Source of the DNA: Smittium culicis
Taxonomy: Eukaryota; Kickxellomycota; Harpellomycetes; Harpellales; Legeriomycetaceae
Direction of reading: 5' to 3'
Assembly: GCA_001970855.1 (NCBI GenBank)
Contig: LSSN01005989.1
Span: 1 to 25,262 of the forward strand
Length of the DNA stretch: 25,262 bases
Shown piece after piece: positions 10,004-21,200 of this stretch. Made by a program: the position numbers and the translations under genes. Each line of letters opens with the position of its first letter. The stretch's first letter is position 1. A model generated the notes under the pieces. That model was given only the letters and a program-made list of their open reading frames with translations. It did no database searches and was not told the origin of the DNA.

Positions 10004-12330
10004 CTATTTCTTGTTTTTGGCTAATCTGGCTGCTTTGAATCTAGAAATTTTCTGTGGTTTAGCGCTATCCACAACACTTTCCGAATCTTTCACAACGTTC
10101 TCTGATATATCTGGCACACCAATTTTCTTCGTTGGTATCACCATCGGTATTTCTTTTACCCTAGCTGGAATTCGTTCCTCGTCGTATCCTTCCAACTCTA
10201 TTGCCGAATGTGTCTCGATCACGCTTGAATCTACTTCAGATGGGATTGCATCTACAAGAACTGTTCCCTGTTTACCCAATAAAAAAAAAAAAGTCAGTCT
10301 CATACATTCCCTATATTATCAAAGGCTAGATAAAATAATTACTGGTGTTTTCGATAGAACCTCTTCAGCAATCGCTTTTGCATTTTTGAATTCTTCTGAA
10401 GCATGTACTTTTTTCCTTAGCTTATAGTAAGCCTGTGATACCTATTCAATAAAAATATAAAAGGTAAACTCTTTAGTCCTGTAAAACCTAAAAAAATTAT
10501 TCATTTCACCCAAATAATCCCTAAAAATACACCTAAAAACCAACCTCTTTACTCAGAATATCAAAATCCGCCATATCTTCAGTGTAGGGCTCAGTTATTG
10601 GAGTTTCAACTACGTCCGTAATTGCAGAAGTGTGTTTTTTTTGTCTCTTTGATTCTACTGCCACATCAGCCGACTTTTTGCTAGAATTTTTTATCTGTAA
10701 ACAAACATTAAAATTACAATCATCAATCAAAATCATTATAGCTTAGAGTAATGAAAAGGTTCAAGGTTAAAAATAAAGCAAAATAAAGGGTTACATCAGA
10801 AAAATATCTAGTAGATACTGGTTTTAGGAACTCAGTCTCTGAGTTTTCATCGTTCGAGATAACAGTATTACTGTCAGAAGGCTTAGAGCTTTGGCCTATA
10901 GAGCTTGAAGGAAAGCTTTTATCAAAAGTCGCAACGGTGTTTGAGGACTCATCAAAAACAACAGACTTTTTTGTAGCTAAAGCTGTAGAAGTGTTAGCTT
11001 CAGGTTTGCTTGGTTCAGGAGCAGTTCTAGCAGCAAGTTTTTGCTTGAACAAAGACGGCTTTTTCTTTTTGTTCAATATACCTTTCTTTGGTGGCAAAGA
11101 TTCAACAATTATTTTATCTGAAAATTCATCAGCTTTGATGCTACCGGAAGAGTGTGGATCTTTGGAAGCAATTTCAGGGATTGAAGGACTTATTGACTCG
11201 CCATTAAAGTCGTCTACACTATTTGCAATTTCAATAGATTCTTGATATTCCTCGTCATCATCAAGTTTTTCAAATTTTAATGGCTCTTCTTCATCCTCGT
11301 TTTGCATAACCGGAGCAAAATCGATTATATCTTCATCTGACTCTATTAGTGAGCTGTCGGATAAAATTCCATCTTCAGTGATTTCGGCATTTTTCAGCAT
11401 TTCTATAAGCTCAGATTCTTCTCTGCCAAGAATTGAATCCAGCGAGTTATGCGAATCTAATAGCTCGTCATTGATGTCTTTAGTTGAATTATCAGCAATT
11501 TTGGATTTAGCTGAGCTAAGCAAGGTGTCTTGGCTATGCTTGCTTTTTAAGGCCATTATAGATGTTTCAGGGATTGTATGGTCTCTATCCCACTTTATCT
11601 TTCTTTTTTCCTCCTCTTGTTCATCTACTTCCTCTTTGATTTCAATAATTGGATCGCCTTCTTCGTTATACTGAACGGAAACATAAAAGAATTATAAAAA
11701 ATAAATCAAAATAATCAAAGGGAAATTTTGAAGTATAAAATCAAATTAGAAGTTAAAAGATGGAGAAGGGATAAAAAAAGGGAAAAAATAGGAGGAGGGG
11801 GTAATAAAAGTTTACCATTTCGGAATCCTTTTCGGAAGTAAGTGGAGTTAATCCAGCTTTAACTTTTAAAGATTGGATTTGTGTTTCGATCTTTTTTATT
11901 GATTCAGAAATAAAATCCTCACGCCTTTTTGCAATTTGTTTCGCCTGTTTAGCAGATCTTTCAACAAACCAGTCGTCGCCTAATAGTACCAATATCTCAT
12001 TGGTATGTACTATTTTTCCAGGAATAAAAGCTACATCGCCTAAAGGAATCTAAAAAGTGTAGATTTACAATTTAATTTGAGAATTAATTAGAGATTTAGT
12101 AGCGATACGAAAATGGTGCAACTGGGTATAAATTTTTGAAAGAATAAAAGCGATGTAAGTGATATAACCATTGAGTTGTATTCGGTTTTATCTGAGAAAG
12201 TTTCAAGTATTTTCTGGAGAGACTTGTATTCATTTTTATAATTTAAACTCTGCTCCAAGAGGGCGGTTTGCGCAGCGATTTCGCTTTTGTAATAGTTGGT
12301 AACCATATCATTTTCGGAACGGCTGCTCAT
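10004..12330 (-). CDS. URI1: URI/Bud27 prefoldin-like protein
   Basis: URI (unconventional prefoldin RPB5 interactor; Bud27 in yeast) is an alpha-class prefoldin that binds RPB5 and helps assemble RNA polymerases in the cytoplasm. The model has six exons on the minus strand, all phase 0: 12330-12169, 12049-11816, 11670-10795, 10694-10545, 10441-10343 and 10267-10004, giving 594 residues. Exons 1-2 encode the prefoldin fold: an N-terminal helix, then IPLGDVAFIPGKIVHTNEIL and LLGDDWFVERSAKQA, which is diagnostic of URI, then the second coiled-coil helix. The middle (about 130-430) is a long acidic, Ser-rich disordered region including GILNKKKKP. Exon 5 carries the VSQAYYKLRKKV segment. The extreme C-terminus SRFKAARLAKNKK matches the short basic motif that ends URI proteins. 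The start ATG is the first in-frame methionine before the prefoldin helix. Several donors are weak (GTTATA at 12168, GTTGGT at 10544, GTAACC at 10794). Confidence 0.88.
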
Positions 12331-12473
12331 TTTGAGTTGATATTTAATACTTAGCAATCAATTTATAAGACTGGATCTAAATAAATAATTTATGCAGTCC
12401 TTTTCTTATCACCACGCGTTTATAAAAAGTTCTAATTTCATAAAATCAACCACTTAAAATAAGAGTAAAAATA

Positions 12474-12486
12474 CTTTGAGTATTCT
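12474..12486. repeat. Target-site duplication, left copy (U1 retrocopy)
   Basis: CTTTGAGTATTCT, identical to 12604-12616. It is followed directly by the poly(T) tract, which is the A-tail of the minus-strand insertion. Confidence 0.88.
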
Positions 12487-12603
12487 TTTTTTTTTTTTTT
12501 TTTTTACAGCGACGAGCGCACGTTCTCCATCAAACAAAAATTATACGCCCGAGACACCCAATTATATTAGGGCGTTCGCAGAGTGGCTCCCCATGCGGAG
12601 TGC

Positions 12604-12616
12604 CTTTGAGTATTCT
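12604..12616. repeat. Target-site duplication, right copy (U1 retrocopy)
   Basis: CTTTGAGTATTCT, identical to 12474-12486. It abuts the truncated 5' end of the U1-derived sequence. Confidence 0.88.
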
Positions 12617-12747
12617 AATTATATATTGCAATATCAGCCCTGATTTAGCTATTTGAAGAGCAAAGAAAAAGACTTTTCGCATCTATAAATATAATTGGTT
12701 ATTCCTTTCAAAACTTTAATTTTTTTGCTGAAAAAGACAGCAAATTA

Positions 12748-12878
12748 ACCCATTCCCATTCAACATTCTTTAAAAAAACTGTTTTAATGATTCGTCAGTG
12801 ATTTAAAATTATTTTAGTAATTTGCAGCGTCATTATCATATACCAATAAATGATTGAGTCTCGGAATTTAATTATTAG
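12748..12878 (+). repeat. Diverged dispersed repeat, copy 1
   Basis: About 130 bp that aligns by eye with 13491-13617 at roughly two-thirds identity with small gaps. Shared blocks include CATTC/TTTCCC, CAAC.CTCTTTAAAA, TGATTTAAA, ATTTGC.GC and CCAATAA followed by GGAATT. No coding capacity is seen. Confidence 0.55.
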
Positions 12879-13490
12879 ACTTGAATCTAGCTGGTTTAAT
12901 TTGGTGTATCAAAATAAGATTATTTCTAGTAAATGGATTAATACACTTTAAAGTCTTTAATTATTCATGAATTCTGAATGAAGGAAACTTGATTTAGCCT
13001 ATAGAGTTTCAGAATGAAAATTTAATATGACATCGCTATCCAATAAGGAAAAATCTCATATCTTTTTAGCAAATTATTATATAGAGAAACGTACTCTGCA
13101 AATCGATTCAGCCAATAAAGCTATATTTTAATTGTATATATAATTGTATTGATCTGAAACTTGGTGATTTCTCCATTAAGAATTTTCCATTTGATTCGCT
13201 TTTTTATTTAGGCTTGGTTGGATAATTTAGTCGATTTCAATATTAGCCTATAATTCTTATTTATAGTATTCAAATTTAAAGTATATTTATGTATTGGCTT
13301 GCTGTGATAATATAGCAAATAGATAGCTATCGCCGATAATACCTGCGAATCATAAACTTTAATGTATAAAAGTATGGTTATGTCCTAATAGATAGTGAGA
13401 ATGCATTTTTGTGAGCTATTATACGCCATTCGAGCAAGCTACAGCAGCTCGGTCTAAAGTAATACAAACCCTAACCTGCGAGTTCCATCA

Positions 13491-13617
13491 ACCATTTCCC
13501 GTCCAACACTCTTTAAAAAGTGATTTTTATTATCCAATTGATTTAAAGCAATTTTATTATTTGCTGCTACTCTACAGCAAACCAATAATTGTTTGGGTCT
13601 TGGAATTAAAGTATTTT
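13491..13617 (+). repeat. Diverged dispersed repeat, copy 2
   Basis: Partner of 12748-12878 in the same orientation, 743 bp away. This copy is slightly richer in G+C and lies inside a 70-codon open frame (13411-13623) that I regard as fortuitous. Confidence 0.55.
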
Positions 13618-14329
13618 AATTGAACACAATTGGCTATATTTTGATGACCAAAAATAGCCTACCACCCGTGAAAGGAATAGCAGTGCTTAACTCTGGAACA
13701 GGTATCTCTAGACTTTGTTACTTTTGCGAACTGAATAGACTAGCGTAAATAACAGTGCTAATAACTAGCACTAGAATTACCCTCAATGCTAGCCAATAGC
13801 GATTTTTACGACGATATTATTTACTGAAAACTGTATTTATGGCAAATAATAAATCTCCAAATGTTAGCTAATTTTAAATCCAAGATACTTATAAAGCACT
13901 TTATTGTCATGTAGCCAATAGATGGCTAGTTATTCAATGGCTTCTATAAAAACTGTCTAATCATATATCATACAGTATATACCTATGTTACTAAACGAAT
14001 CATATGCATAAAAATCTTGTGAGCCGAAAAGTTCAGCGAATAGATACACGGTAAAATCCTATCCAATCCGCACTCACCATATCTAAAACTGAGAAATAAA
14101 GCCCAGTAAAAAAAAGAAAGTCGCTGTATGATTCCAAGTATTCTTACTATATTTTCTGCCATTAAATACTTATAGCTCATAAAATTCGCGTAGAAAACTA
14201 AAGTCGTTTTATTGCAATAAGATTGAACTGAAATAAAACATAGCATCTCCCATCTCAGCAGTATAATTATATCTCCAATTCACATAAAAATTTTGTTTCT
14301 AATTACCAATTTTCACACGACTTAGCACA

Positions 14330-15781
14330 ATGCCAAATCCTGTAGAACAGTGGTTCTTCGACATTCCTATTATAACTAGGATTTTTCTAATCTCTTCAAT
14401 TTCCATTGCGATATCTGTGGTACCTATGTTTATACCATACTATACCTTTGAATTATTAACTTTATCTAAATGGAGTCTATGTATATTGAAAATTTTACAA
14501 GTTTTCGCTTTAAGCTCGCGTCTTAATCTACATTTTCTTCTTTTATTCATTTTTAGAGATTAGAACTCGTATCATATTTACAAATGTATTATGATTACAG
14601 GCTAGTTTTTTACAAACACGAGGTATTTTTATTTTTGCCTTATTTCCCTATATCTTTATTCAATACCTAATATCTGCCATCAAAAAATGCTTAAACATTT
14701 TCAATTTTTTATTTAGTACTGGAGACTATTAACTTCCCTATTTTATTTTGGAAATCTCGACGTCGATTACCTCTTTAATTTGTATTTTGTGTAAGCTCTC
14801 TTTATTTAAAAGTATGTTTACATTTTCATAACTACATTATGTACCCTGATTTTTATTTTCTAAATTAAATAGCATTCGATACATGAGGGAAGTCGAAGAA
14901 GGCTCCTTTAGAAATAGAACAGCTGATTTCTTTTGGTTTTTGCTTATTTCTGTTGCATTTTTATTGGTAATTCCAACCCACCCATTTCAATCTTCTAAAT
15001 CTTGCAGCTAATACTCGTATTTACTCTTAGGTCATATCACACATCGTGTACATGCCATTCTTAGGGCCTGCGTTAAACTACACCATTACCTACTTTTGGT
15101 CAAGGCAAAATCCTTATGTTGTTATGAGCTTCTTGGGTGTATTCAGCTTTAGTGCCCCTTATTTACCCTGGGTTATGATGGGAATTTCTACCCTCATTAA
15201 CAATAAAGTGCCCACAAACGATCTCATTGGAATTGTTCTTGGTCACATTCTATGGTTCTTTGAAGAAGAGTGGCCAAGAAGACCAGAAAGCAACGGCATC
15301 AAATTGCTAAAAGCCCCTGAAATACTGTAACGATTATTTACTTTGATGGGTTTCTTTATTTTAACTCTATACGATACTAACCCTCTTCTATTTTTAATAT
15401 TTTAGCACCAACCTATTCAACAACGGATTTAGGCAATTCAACATTAACAATATCAATGTTGAACAGATGCCAATTTTGAACAATATTAACAATGCTTTAA
15501 ACTACCCTCGTGTCCAAAACCAAGCACATGCGCCTCAAACTACACGTAACATTCCTAATCCTGAAGAAGTTAGTAAAGCTACACCTAATGCAGACAACAA
15601 TAAAAATTCTACTCCTGATAAACCAAGCTCCAGCAATGATATTCCTCAAAAAATTAAACCTGAAACTAGCTTAGGCAATAACCCACAAGATTCTTTGATT
15701 GAAAAGCTTGACCACCCTACCGCTATCGATTCTTCAAAACTAAATAGCGAAGGTTTAAGATACCGAGGAGTTCAAAACTAG
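14330..15781 (+). CDS. Derlin (Der1-like ERAD protein)
   Basis: Derlins are rhomboid-like pseudoproteases of the ER membrane that help retrotranslocate misfolded proteins with Hrd1 and Cdc48/p97. The model has five exons: 14330-14500, 14717-14790, 14873-14966, 15031-15326 and 15406-15781. The introns are 216, 82, 64 and 79 bp, and the product is 336 residues. Family landmarks are the N-terminus PVEQWFFDIPIITR, the WR motif in YWRLLTS (first loop), YMREVEEGSFRNRTADF, FWSRQNPYVVMSFLG, PYLPWVMMG and the GIVLGH segment carrying the GxxxG of the sixth membrane helix. As expected for derlins, no rhomboid catalytic serine motif is seen. The last exon adds about 125 polar residues rich in Asn, Pro, Ser and Lys after EEEWPRRP, longer than in human derlins. 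Its end (GLRYRGVQN) only faintly resembles the p97-binding SHP box. Donor 1 (GTTTTC) is weak but required by the protein alignment. Confidence 0.9.
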
Positions 15782-16831
15782 CATATTTTGTACTACATTA
15801 TTAAAAAAAAGCTTTTATATGCATTACTCCTAGCCATTAGTTTTTATCCTCTAGCCTGTAAGCTAAATTGATCCAATCCCTTTTTTTTTTCTCTCCAACT
15901 TGCAATATTTTAATTTTGAGAACATCTATAAAACCACCCGAAAATTTTATAAATACTTTAAATAATAAATCAATTATCTTGTATAAAAAATTGAGTTGCT
16001 TTTTTTTTTTTTTTTAGTAAAGTTTAATTCTTATGTAATTTTCCATAAAACTGTGAGTGTGTCTAAAAGTGATTTATTTAAGTTTTAAAAATTTCTTATA
16101 ATTTTTCTTTCCAGTTAATACAATGTATTTCGAATATAAAAGAGATGCTATTTCCTTTTTTCTTCATTAAGTGGGTTTTTGATAGTTATTTTATAAACCT
16201 ATACTTTTTTCCCCAAAATGAATATCATTAAATAATATATAAAAAAATTAAGCGACTTCTAGATCTTATTCACTTGTAAACTTTCTAAATTAAATTATGT
16301 TCAACACTGAATAAAAAAAATTGCATAAAATTATAAAAGCTGGAAAAGCGATTTTTATGCGGTCTTTATATTCTTAATATGAATTTTTTACTCTGCATTT
16401 TTTCTGATCACCTTCCAGTCGCATTAATCGTTTCAAGCTCCAATGAGAATTCTGTAAAAACGAATTTATTTTTATTAAGCAATTGCCATGATCCAAGCTA
16501 ATTATTTTTTTCATTTCTAATGACCTAAAATTATAACAATTTTTTTGAAATTAAATTCGTATAGCGAAATTTATTTATATACATATAATATTTTTGAAAA
16601 ATAACAATTATGTAGCAATTTTCAGATAAAATAGCAAAATAAAAGAAATAGAAGCCTAATTTCACCGTTCTATTGGATATTATATAAATATTTCCTAAAA
16701 GCAACAATAAAATTAACTATAAAATGTTTATTATTGAACTCACAAGAAGTTTCTACCTTCGCATCCTTTATCTTTACTTTTTTATTTTTTAATGTGTATA
16801 TTTATATTTGATTTATTAATTTAGCTATAAA
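15782..16831. other. AT-rich spacer with no supported gene
   Basis: One kilobase between the Derlin stop and the next start. It contains several T runs (longest about 15994-16016) and no protein-like frame. A pyrimidine-poor TTTAG at 16820-16824, just before the next ATG, could be an acceptor of an intron in the 5' UTR. Confidence 0.45.
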
Positions 16832-18283
16832 ATGCGTATGTTTAATTCCAAGCTAGGGGACACCATTTATTTGGTATCTTTAATAACGGTAAACTCAATA
16901 TCAATAATACTATGCACTTCATCGATTTTATTTTACAAACTTGCGATTAAGCCTAAATACTACAAAGAATCGCGGCACTTGGTTTTCCAGCAAACGATCC
17001 AACTTAACATTTATGGTCTATTGATGTCAGTAATACTTCTTGCAGGACTAAAGCAAAACTACCGACTAATAGTCGGGAAGATTTTAGGGTTCATGAACAT
17101 TTACACCTCAATGAGTTTATGTTGGACAATTACTTTTATACTCATGAACTTGTGTTTGGTTTATACTGATAAATCAAAAATGCTATACAACTTTAAAAAC
17201 AGCTATCTACTCGTTTCTAACATTTTGTCATTTATTCCTGCTTTCAGCGCATTCATTACCGGAACTCTCGGCTTCAATAACGCTTATAAACTATATTTAA
17301 TAAGGGGAAAGGAGGATTTATTCATAATTAACCCTCGAATCGCCCTTGTGGTATTTTACATTAGCGGTATGGTAATAACATCGTTTCTAAGTATATTCTT
17401 CCTTATACAGACAACAATTTCACTCAAGAAGAGTTTAGATAAATGTAAAATTAAGGTGACGAATTTGGATAAGCTGCACTATTTGCCTGTTAAAAAATCA
17501 ACTCAGTTAATTGAATTTTCATCTGTTTTGAAAATCAAGAAAAGTATAAGGAACAGATTGAGACAGCCAGTTATAATCAGAAGAGTATTTGCAAGAATAT
17601 TCTTATTTCCGGCTATCCATTTCTTATGCTTCTCGGTTTATATTGTTTCATTGTTGCTAATTGCAAGTAGCTACAAATCTGACAAAAAGGTCTTCATATC
17701 TGTTGGTGTTGTTATCTTATCTTTTTATGGAATATTCAGCTCAATAATCTTTTACACGGACGCTTTAACATACAAGATTATAGAAAAAGCACGCTTTAGT
17801 GCTGTTGTAAAATATTACTTATCCACACTGTCACAAAAAGATGTAGCTGAAATATCGACATTAGCATCGACTGACGAAGATATATCCTCTTTGAAGTCAA
17901 GGTTCAGTACTAAAAGCGAGATCGATTCTAGGAGATCATTCTACCCACAAGAAGACTACTCAACAGGAGGTTCTCGTACCAAATTGGAAACAGATAATTC
18001 AAAATATATAAAACAAGATTTTAACGAGCGACTCAGAAAAAATATTAAAAGGTACTCGTGCTTCAACGAAAAAAGGATGTCATCAAAATCTAATATTCAA
18101 TCTCTCGCTAATCCTGTATCAATTAAAAAGCCTACAGACATAACAGGAAGAGTGAACCACCTCCTGCTATATGTAGAAAATACTAGCACGTTTTCAAAGA
18201 TGATGTATTATTTTTGCAAATATGTACTACTCAAAAAACAGGATGAGCACAGCTACAAGCTACTAAATACATTTGGATTATAG
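16832..18283 (+). CDS. Seven-transmembrane receptor-like protein
   Basis: This is a single-exon frame of 483 residues. Seven hydrophobic helices are visible at about residues 12-37, 57-73, 84-111, 124-147, 168-193, 254-279 and 286-311. The third intracellular loop is long and basic (about 194-253, with KKSIRNRLRQ). The C-terminal tail is about 165 residues, Ser/Lys/Arg-rich and probably disordered. This layout is that of a G-protein-coupled receptor: short N-terminus, seven helices, a basic loop before helix six and a phosphorylatable tail. Helix six contains a proline (FPAIHFLCFS), as is common in such receptors. I see no clear signature of the Ste2, Ste3 or rhodopsin types; a distant relative of the Git3/cAMP-receptor-like fungal group is possible. 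A role in plasma-membrane signalling is inference from topology only. The start has no earlier in-frame methionine nearby, though an upstream exon cannot be excluded because a TTTAG precedes the ATG. Confidence 0.62.
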   Translation: MRMFNSKLGDTIYLVSLITVNSISIILCTSSILFYKLAIKPKYYKESRHLVFQQTIQLNIYGLLMSVILLAGLKQNYRLIVGKILGFMNIYTSMSLCWTITFILMNLCLVYTDKSKMLYNFKNSYLLVSNILSFIPAFSAFITGTLGFNNAYKLYLIRGKEDLFIINPRIALVVFYISGMVITSFLSIFFLIQTTISLKKSLDKCKIKVTNLDKLHYLPVKKSTQLIEFSSVLKIKKSIRNRLRQPVIIRRVFARIFLFPAIHFLCFSVYIVSLLLIASSYKSDKKVFISVGVVILSFYGIFSSIIFYTDALTYKIIEKARFSAVVKYYLSTLSQKDVAEISTLASTDEDISSLKSRFSTKSEIDSRRSFYPQEDYSTGGSRTKLETDNSKYIKQDFNERLRKNIKRYSCFNEKRMSSKSNIQSLANPVSIKKPTDITGRVNHLLLYVENTSTFSKMMYYFCKYVLLKKQDEHSYKLLNTFGL

Positions 18284-21200
18284 CATGACGCTTTTTTTTT
18301 TTTTTAGAAAAACTAAAACGCATAACCCCCTACCTCCTCGCATATATTAAAGTACACTTAAATAATTGAACCTACCTTATAATTGTCCTCAAAAAAATTT
18401 ATTTATAAAACCTTTATAAAAAAATGAAATGAAAAAGGAAATCTCTAGTCTCTTTTACATTCTTAGCTTTTCCTTAAATTTTTGCTCTATCTTTTTAACT
18501 AAAAAAACTCGATATCTTGTTACTCGTCAAATTATTTCATTAAAATAGCACCAAATAAATAGTCTAAGTTTGTACCATCTGTTAATTTGTATTATCGCTT
18601 TTAGTAAGATAAATTATTTCTGAATCTATTAAAATTTTGCATATAATGATCACATTAATACAAAGATAAACAATCCTTTATATGTCACTTGTGTAAAAAA
18701 ATAATCGTAAATAATTTTTTTTTTAAATATACAAAAATAAAAAAAGTCTAAATAAGTAAAAATGAGCTTTAAACGCTGATGGCTTCGATTTTTTATTTAT
18801 TTAATTAATGAAACTGCAAAAATCAATGAAAAGGCTTATTTTTATAGTCACTAAAATGAATCATATCTATTTTATGCCTACTTTATTAGTGGCTGATTCA
18901 GAGATACTATTAACTTGCTATTTTTATCGCTTTAGGGTTTAAATTTAGTCTAATTAAAATTTATTAGTAACAATGTCTATATTATATTTACCAAATGGCC
19001 TTTTCAGGTATGACTTTAAAAGATAGTTAAATAATCAGATAATCAGAAATTTTAAGTATGACTAGATTCAAAGAAAAAAAAACTGATTATAACTTTGGGG
19101 TAAAATTTATATGTATAATTAAGCCATAAAAATATATTATATTCAATATAAATATTCAAAATTCAAATATGCATTTTTTCTAAAACTTTGAATCTATCAA
19201 AATCATAAACGAAAATTATCTCGTATATAACCAGAACTAGTTTTTAGCTACTAAAAAAGCCCCGTAAAATCATTACCTCATAAATAAATCCTTATGTAAG
19301 CCGCGTTTGGCCTATTCACAGGAGCTTGACTACATTAAATTAAATTAATTGAGTCATTTAGATTTCACACAAGAATTTAATTTCAAAATCAATAATTAAT
19401 TATACTTATAAACTATACTTAATATTCTCATTGATAAAAAAAATTCATTGGTAAGTTGATTTTGATTAGTGTTTTAAAGAGTATAAAAACCTAAAATAGT
19501 AACAATAATAATAACTATCGAATCAAGAATTTTTTTCAGAAAAAAAAGCTATCTATGAAAATTTTAAAAAATAAACGAAAATTATTTAATGAGTTTTTCA
19601 AATTTATCAAAAAACTGGCTGATTTTTTTTTTCATAGGGTTTAAATTTTTCATAACTCATATAAAAAAACACAAGCTTATCTTTACGTTTAGTTGGATTT
19701 ATATAGATGTAAATTATATATTAAAAAGTATACTAACTGGAAATTACATGTACTAAATCAACCCTATATTACAAGATGATGGTTTATGATTAAAAAAACA
19801 CATTTATAAACCATGTAAATACAATTTTTATATAATATTAAAATTTTATTAAAGCGACACAATAAAATGAAAAGTTTCGTGATATTTTATTTAAAAATCG
19901 TAAAGGATTTAAACATAATTAAGCCGCAAAAAGGCTAAATGCCTTCAATGCTGGATTTTTATATATCCTTCTATTCAGAAAATAATTAAATTTGTCATAT
20001 TTTTTACAAATTTTGGATTATCTAGCAACACGCGACACCTAGGTAGTTATCTTTATTTATTATTAAAGCTCAATTTTAATGATTCCAATAAATACACCGT
20101 TCTCTGAATTAATGACTAAATATGGAGGAGTAGAGTGAATAAGCTAATTTATTAGTATTGTCGTAATAATATACACACTATAAGCCGCATTCTTAGAGGA
20201 AAAAAAGAACGTGCATGCTAAAATTTATTTAATAAAGCTATAAGAGCGTTTTTAACACAAATAAAATATATATAATTAAACTAACACTCGATTTTTTAAT
20301 ATTTCCAAAATATTTGAACAAGAGAAGTTAAATATAAAATTTTAGACTGGGTATTTTTAAATCTAACTACACATACATAGATACCACCACCTGCATTTTT
20401 TTTTTTTTGGTATATAATCATAATAGAGTAAACTATTTACATACCAATTGGTTAAAAAATAGTAACATATTACTCGAATACTATGTAAAAAACTTAATGG
20501 CGAAACAATATAATAAATAAAAACGAATAATCCAAAGTATTTATAGTTAATTATATACTAATAGACTACAATATTGATGTTAGGACCCGGTAGTTAAATA
20601 ATACTACTTGTGAGTAGAAAAAAATACATCATTTAGATTTGAAAAAATTAGAAATAATCGGATTTCTGATTAAAATTCATTTTTTTAGGCATAAAAAAAA
20701 TTTTATTTACTTTTTTTAAAAAAGGTTTGAAATATAGGTTTTTTTAACGTACAAAAAGGCAAAAGCTTAAATAAATTTTTTGCTTATAATTCTTTTTAAA
20801 GCACGATTTTGATCATTCTCTGTAGGTTATTTGTGCATTGACTAATTTCACTTATAAATATATCATTACACTTTACCTTTGAGAGATTTAAAAGCTGTAT
20901 TTTAATATTTTCTACTTTTGACTAAAAACAAATCTTTGAATAGAGTATCTAATACTTCATGATTTGGTTATTAAATAAATTTGTAGAATAGTTACAAAAT
21001 TGTTTTAGCAAATTATTTGATGGTAGTGATCTCATTACTCCTCTATTCATCATTTTTGATTCACTGATTTCTGCGAAAAGTCGAGAAAGCCACCAATATA
21101 AAAAAATTTTATGTGGCACTTCTGTTTCTATTGAGCCATAAAAGAAATTTTTAAAAAATTCACATAGACTTCAAGAAAAAAAAATTTTATTAAACTACTG

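Larger units (their letters stand above)
12474..12616 (-). pseudogene. U1 snRNA retropseudogene with poly(A) tail and 13-bp target-site duplication
   Basis: A 117-bp insertion (12487-12603) is bounded by perfect 13-bp direct repeats, CTTTGAGTATTCT at 12474-12486 and 12604-12616. Read on the minus strand, it begins with GCACTCC, the 3' end of the U1 stem-loop II loop (the U1A-binding loop). The stem-loop III signature CTGCGA...CCC...GGG...CTCG follows (CTGCGA at 12581-12576, CTCG at 12553-12550). Next come the Sm site AATTTTTG (12542-12535) and part of stem-loop IV, and then about 20 A. The 5' half, including the splice-site-pairing end, is missing, so it cannot work as U1. The truncation, A-tail and duplication are the marks of target-primed reverse transcription. 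The target strand reads TT|AGAA at the nick, like a LINE-1-type site. It lies in the URI1 upstream region. Confidence 0.85.
12617..14329. other. Divergent intergenic region with relic repeats
   Basis: No gene is supported between the divergent URI1 and Derlin genes. The interval holds a pair of diverged direct repeats (12748-12878 and 13491-13617) and a perfect 7-bp inverted repeat, AGTGCTA/TAGCACT with a 5-base loop, at 13754-13772. The Derlin promoter must lie near its right end. Confidence 0.5.

Noticed and set aside
10011..10427. 138-codon plus-strand frame opposite URI1
   Set aside because: It is antisense to exons 5-6 of URI1, spans an intron of that gene and has no ATG at its start; URI1 has clear family motifs on the other strand.
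15994..16016. Long T run as a possible third retrocopy tail
   Set aside because: No matching direct repeat could be found flanking a plausible insertion on either side.
20397..20410. T run as a possible retrocopy tail
   Set aside because: No target-site duplication found; simple homopolymers are common in this genome.
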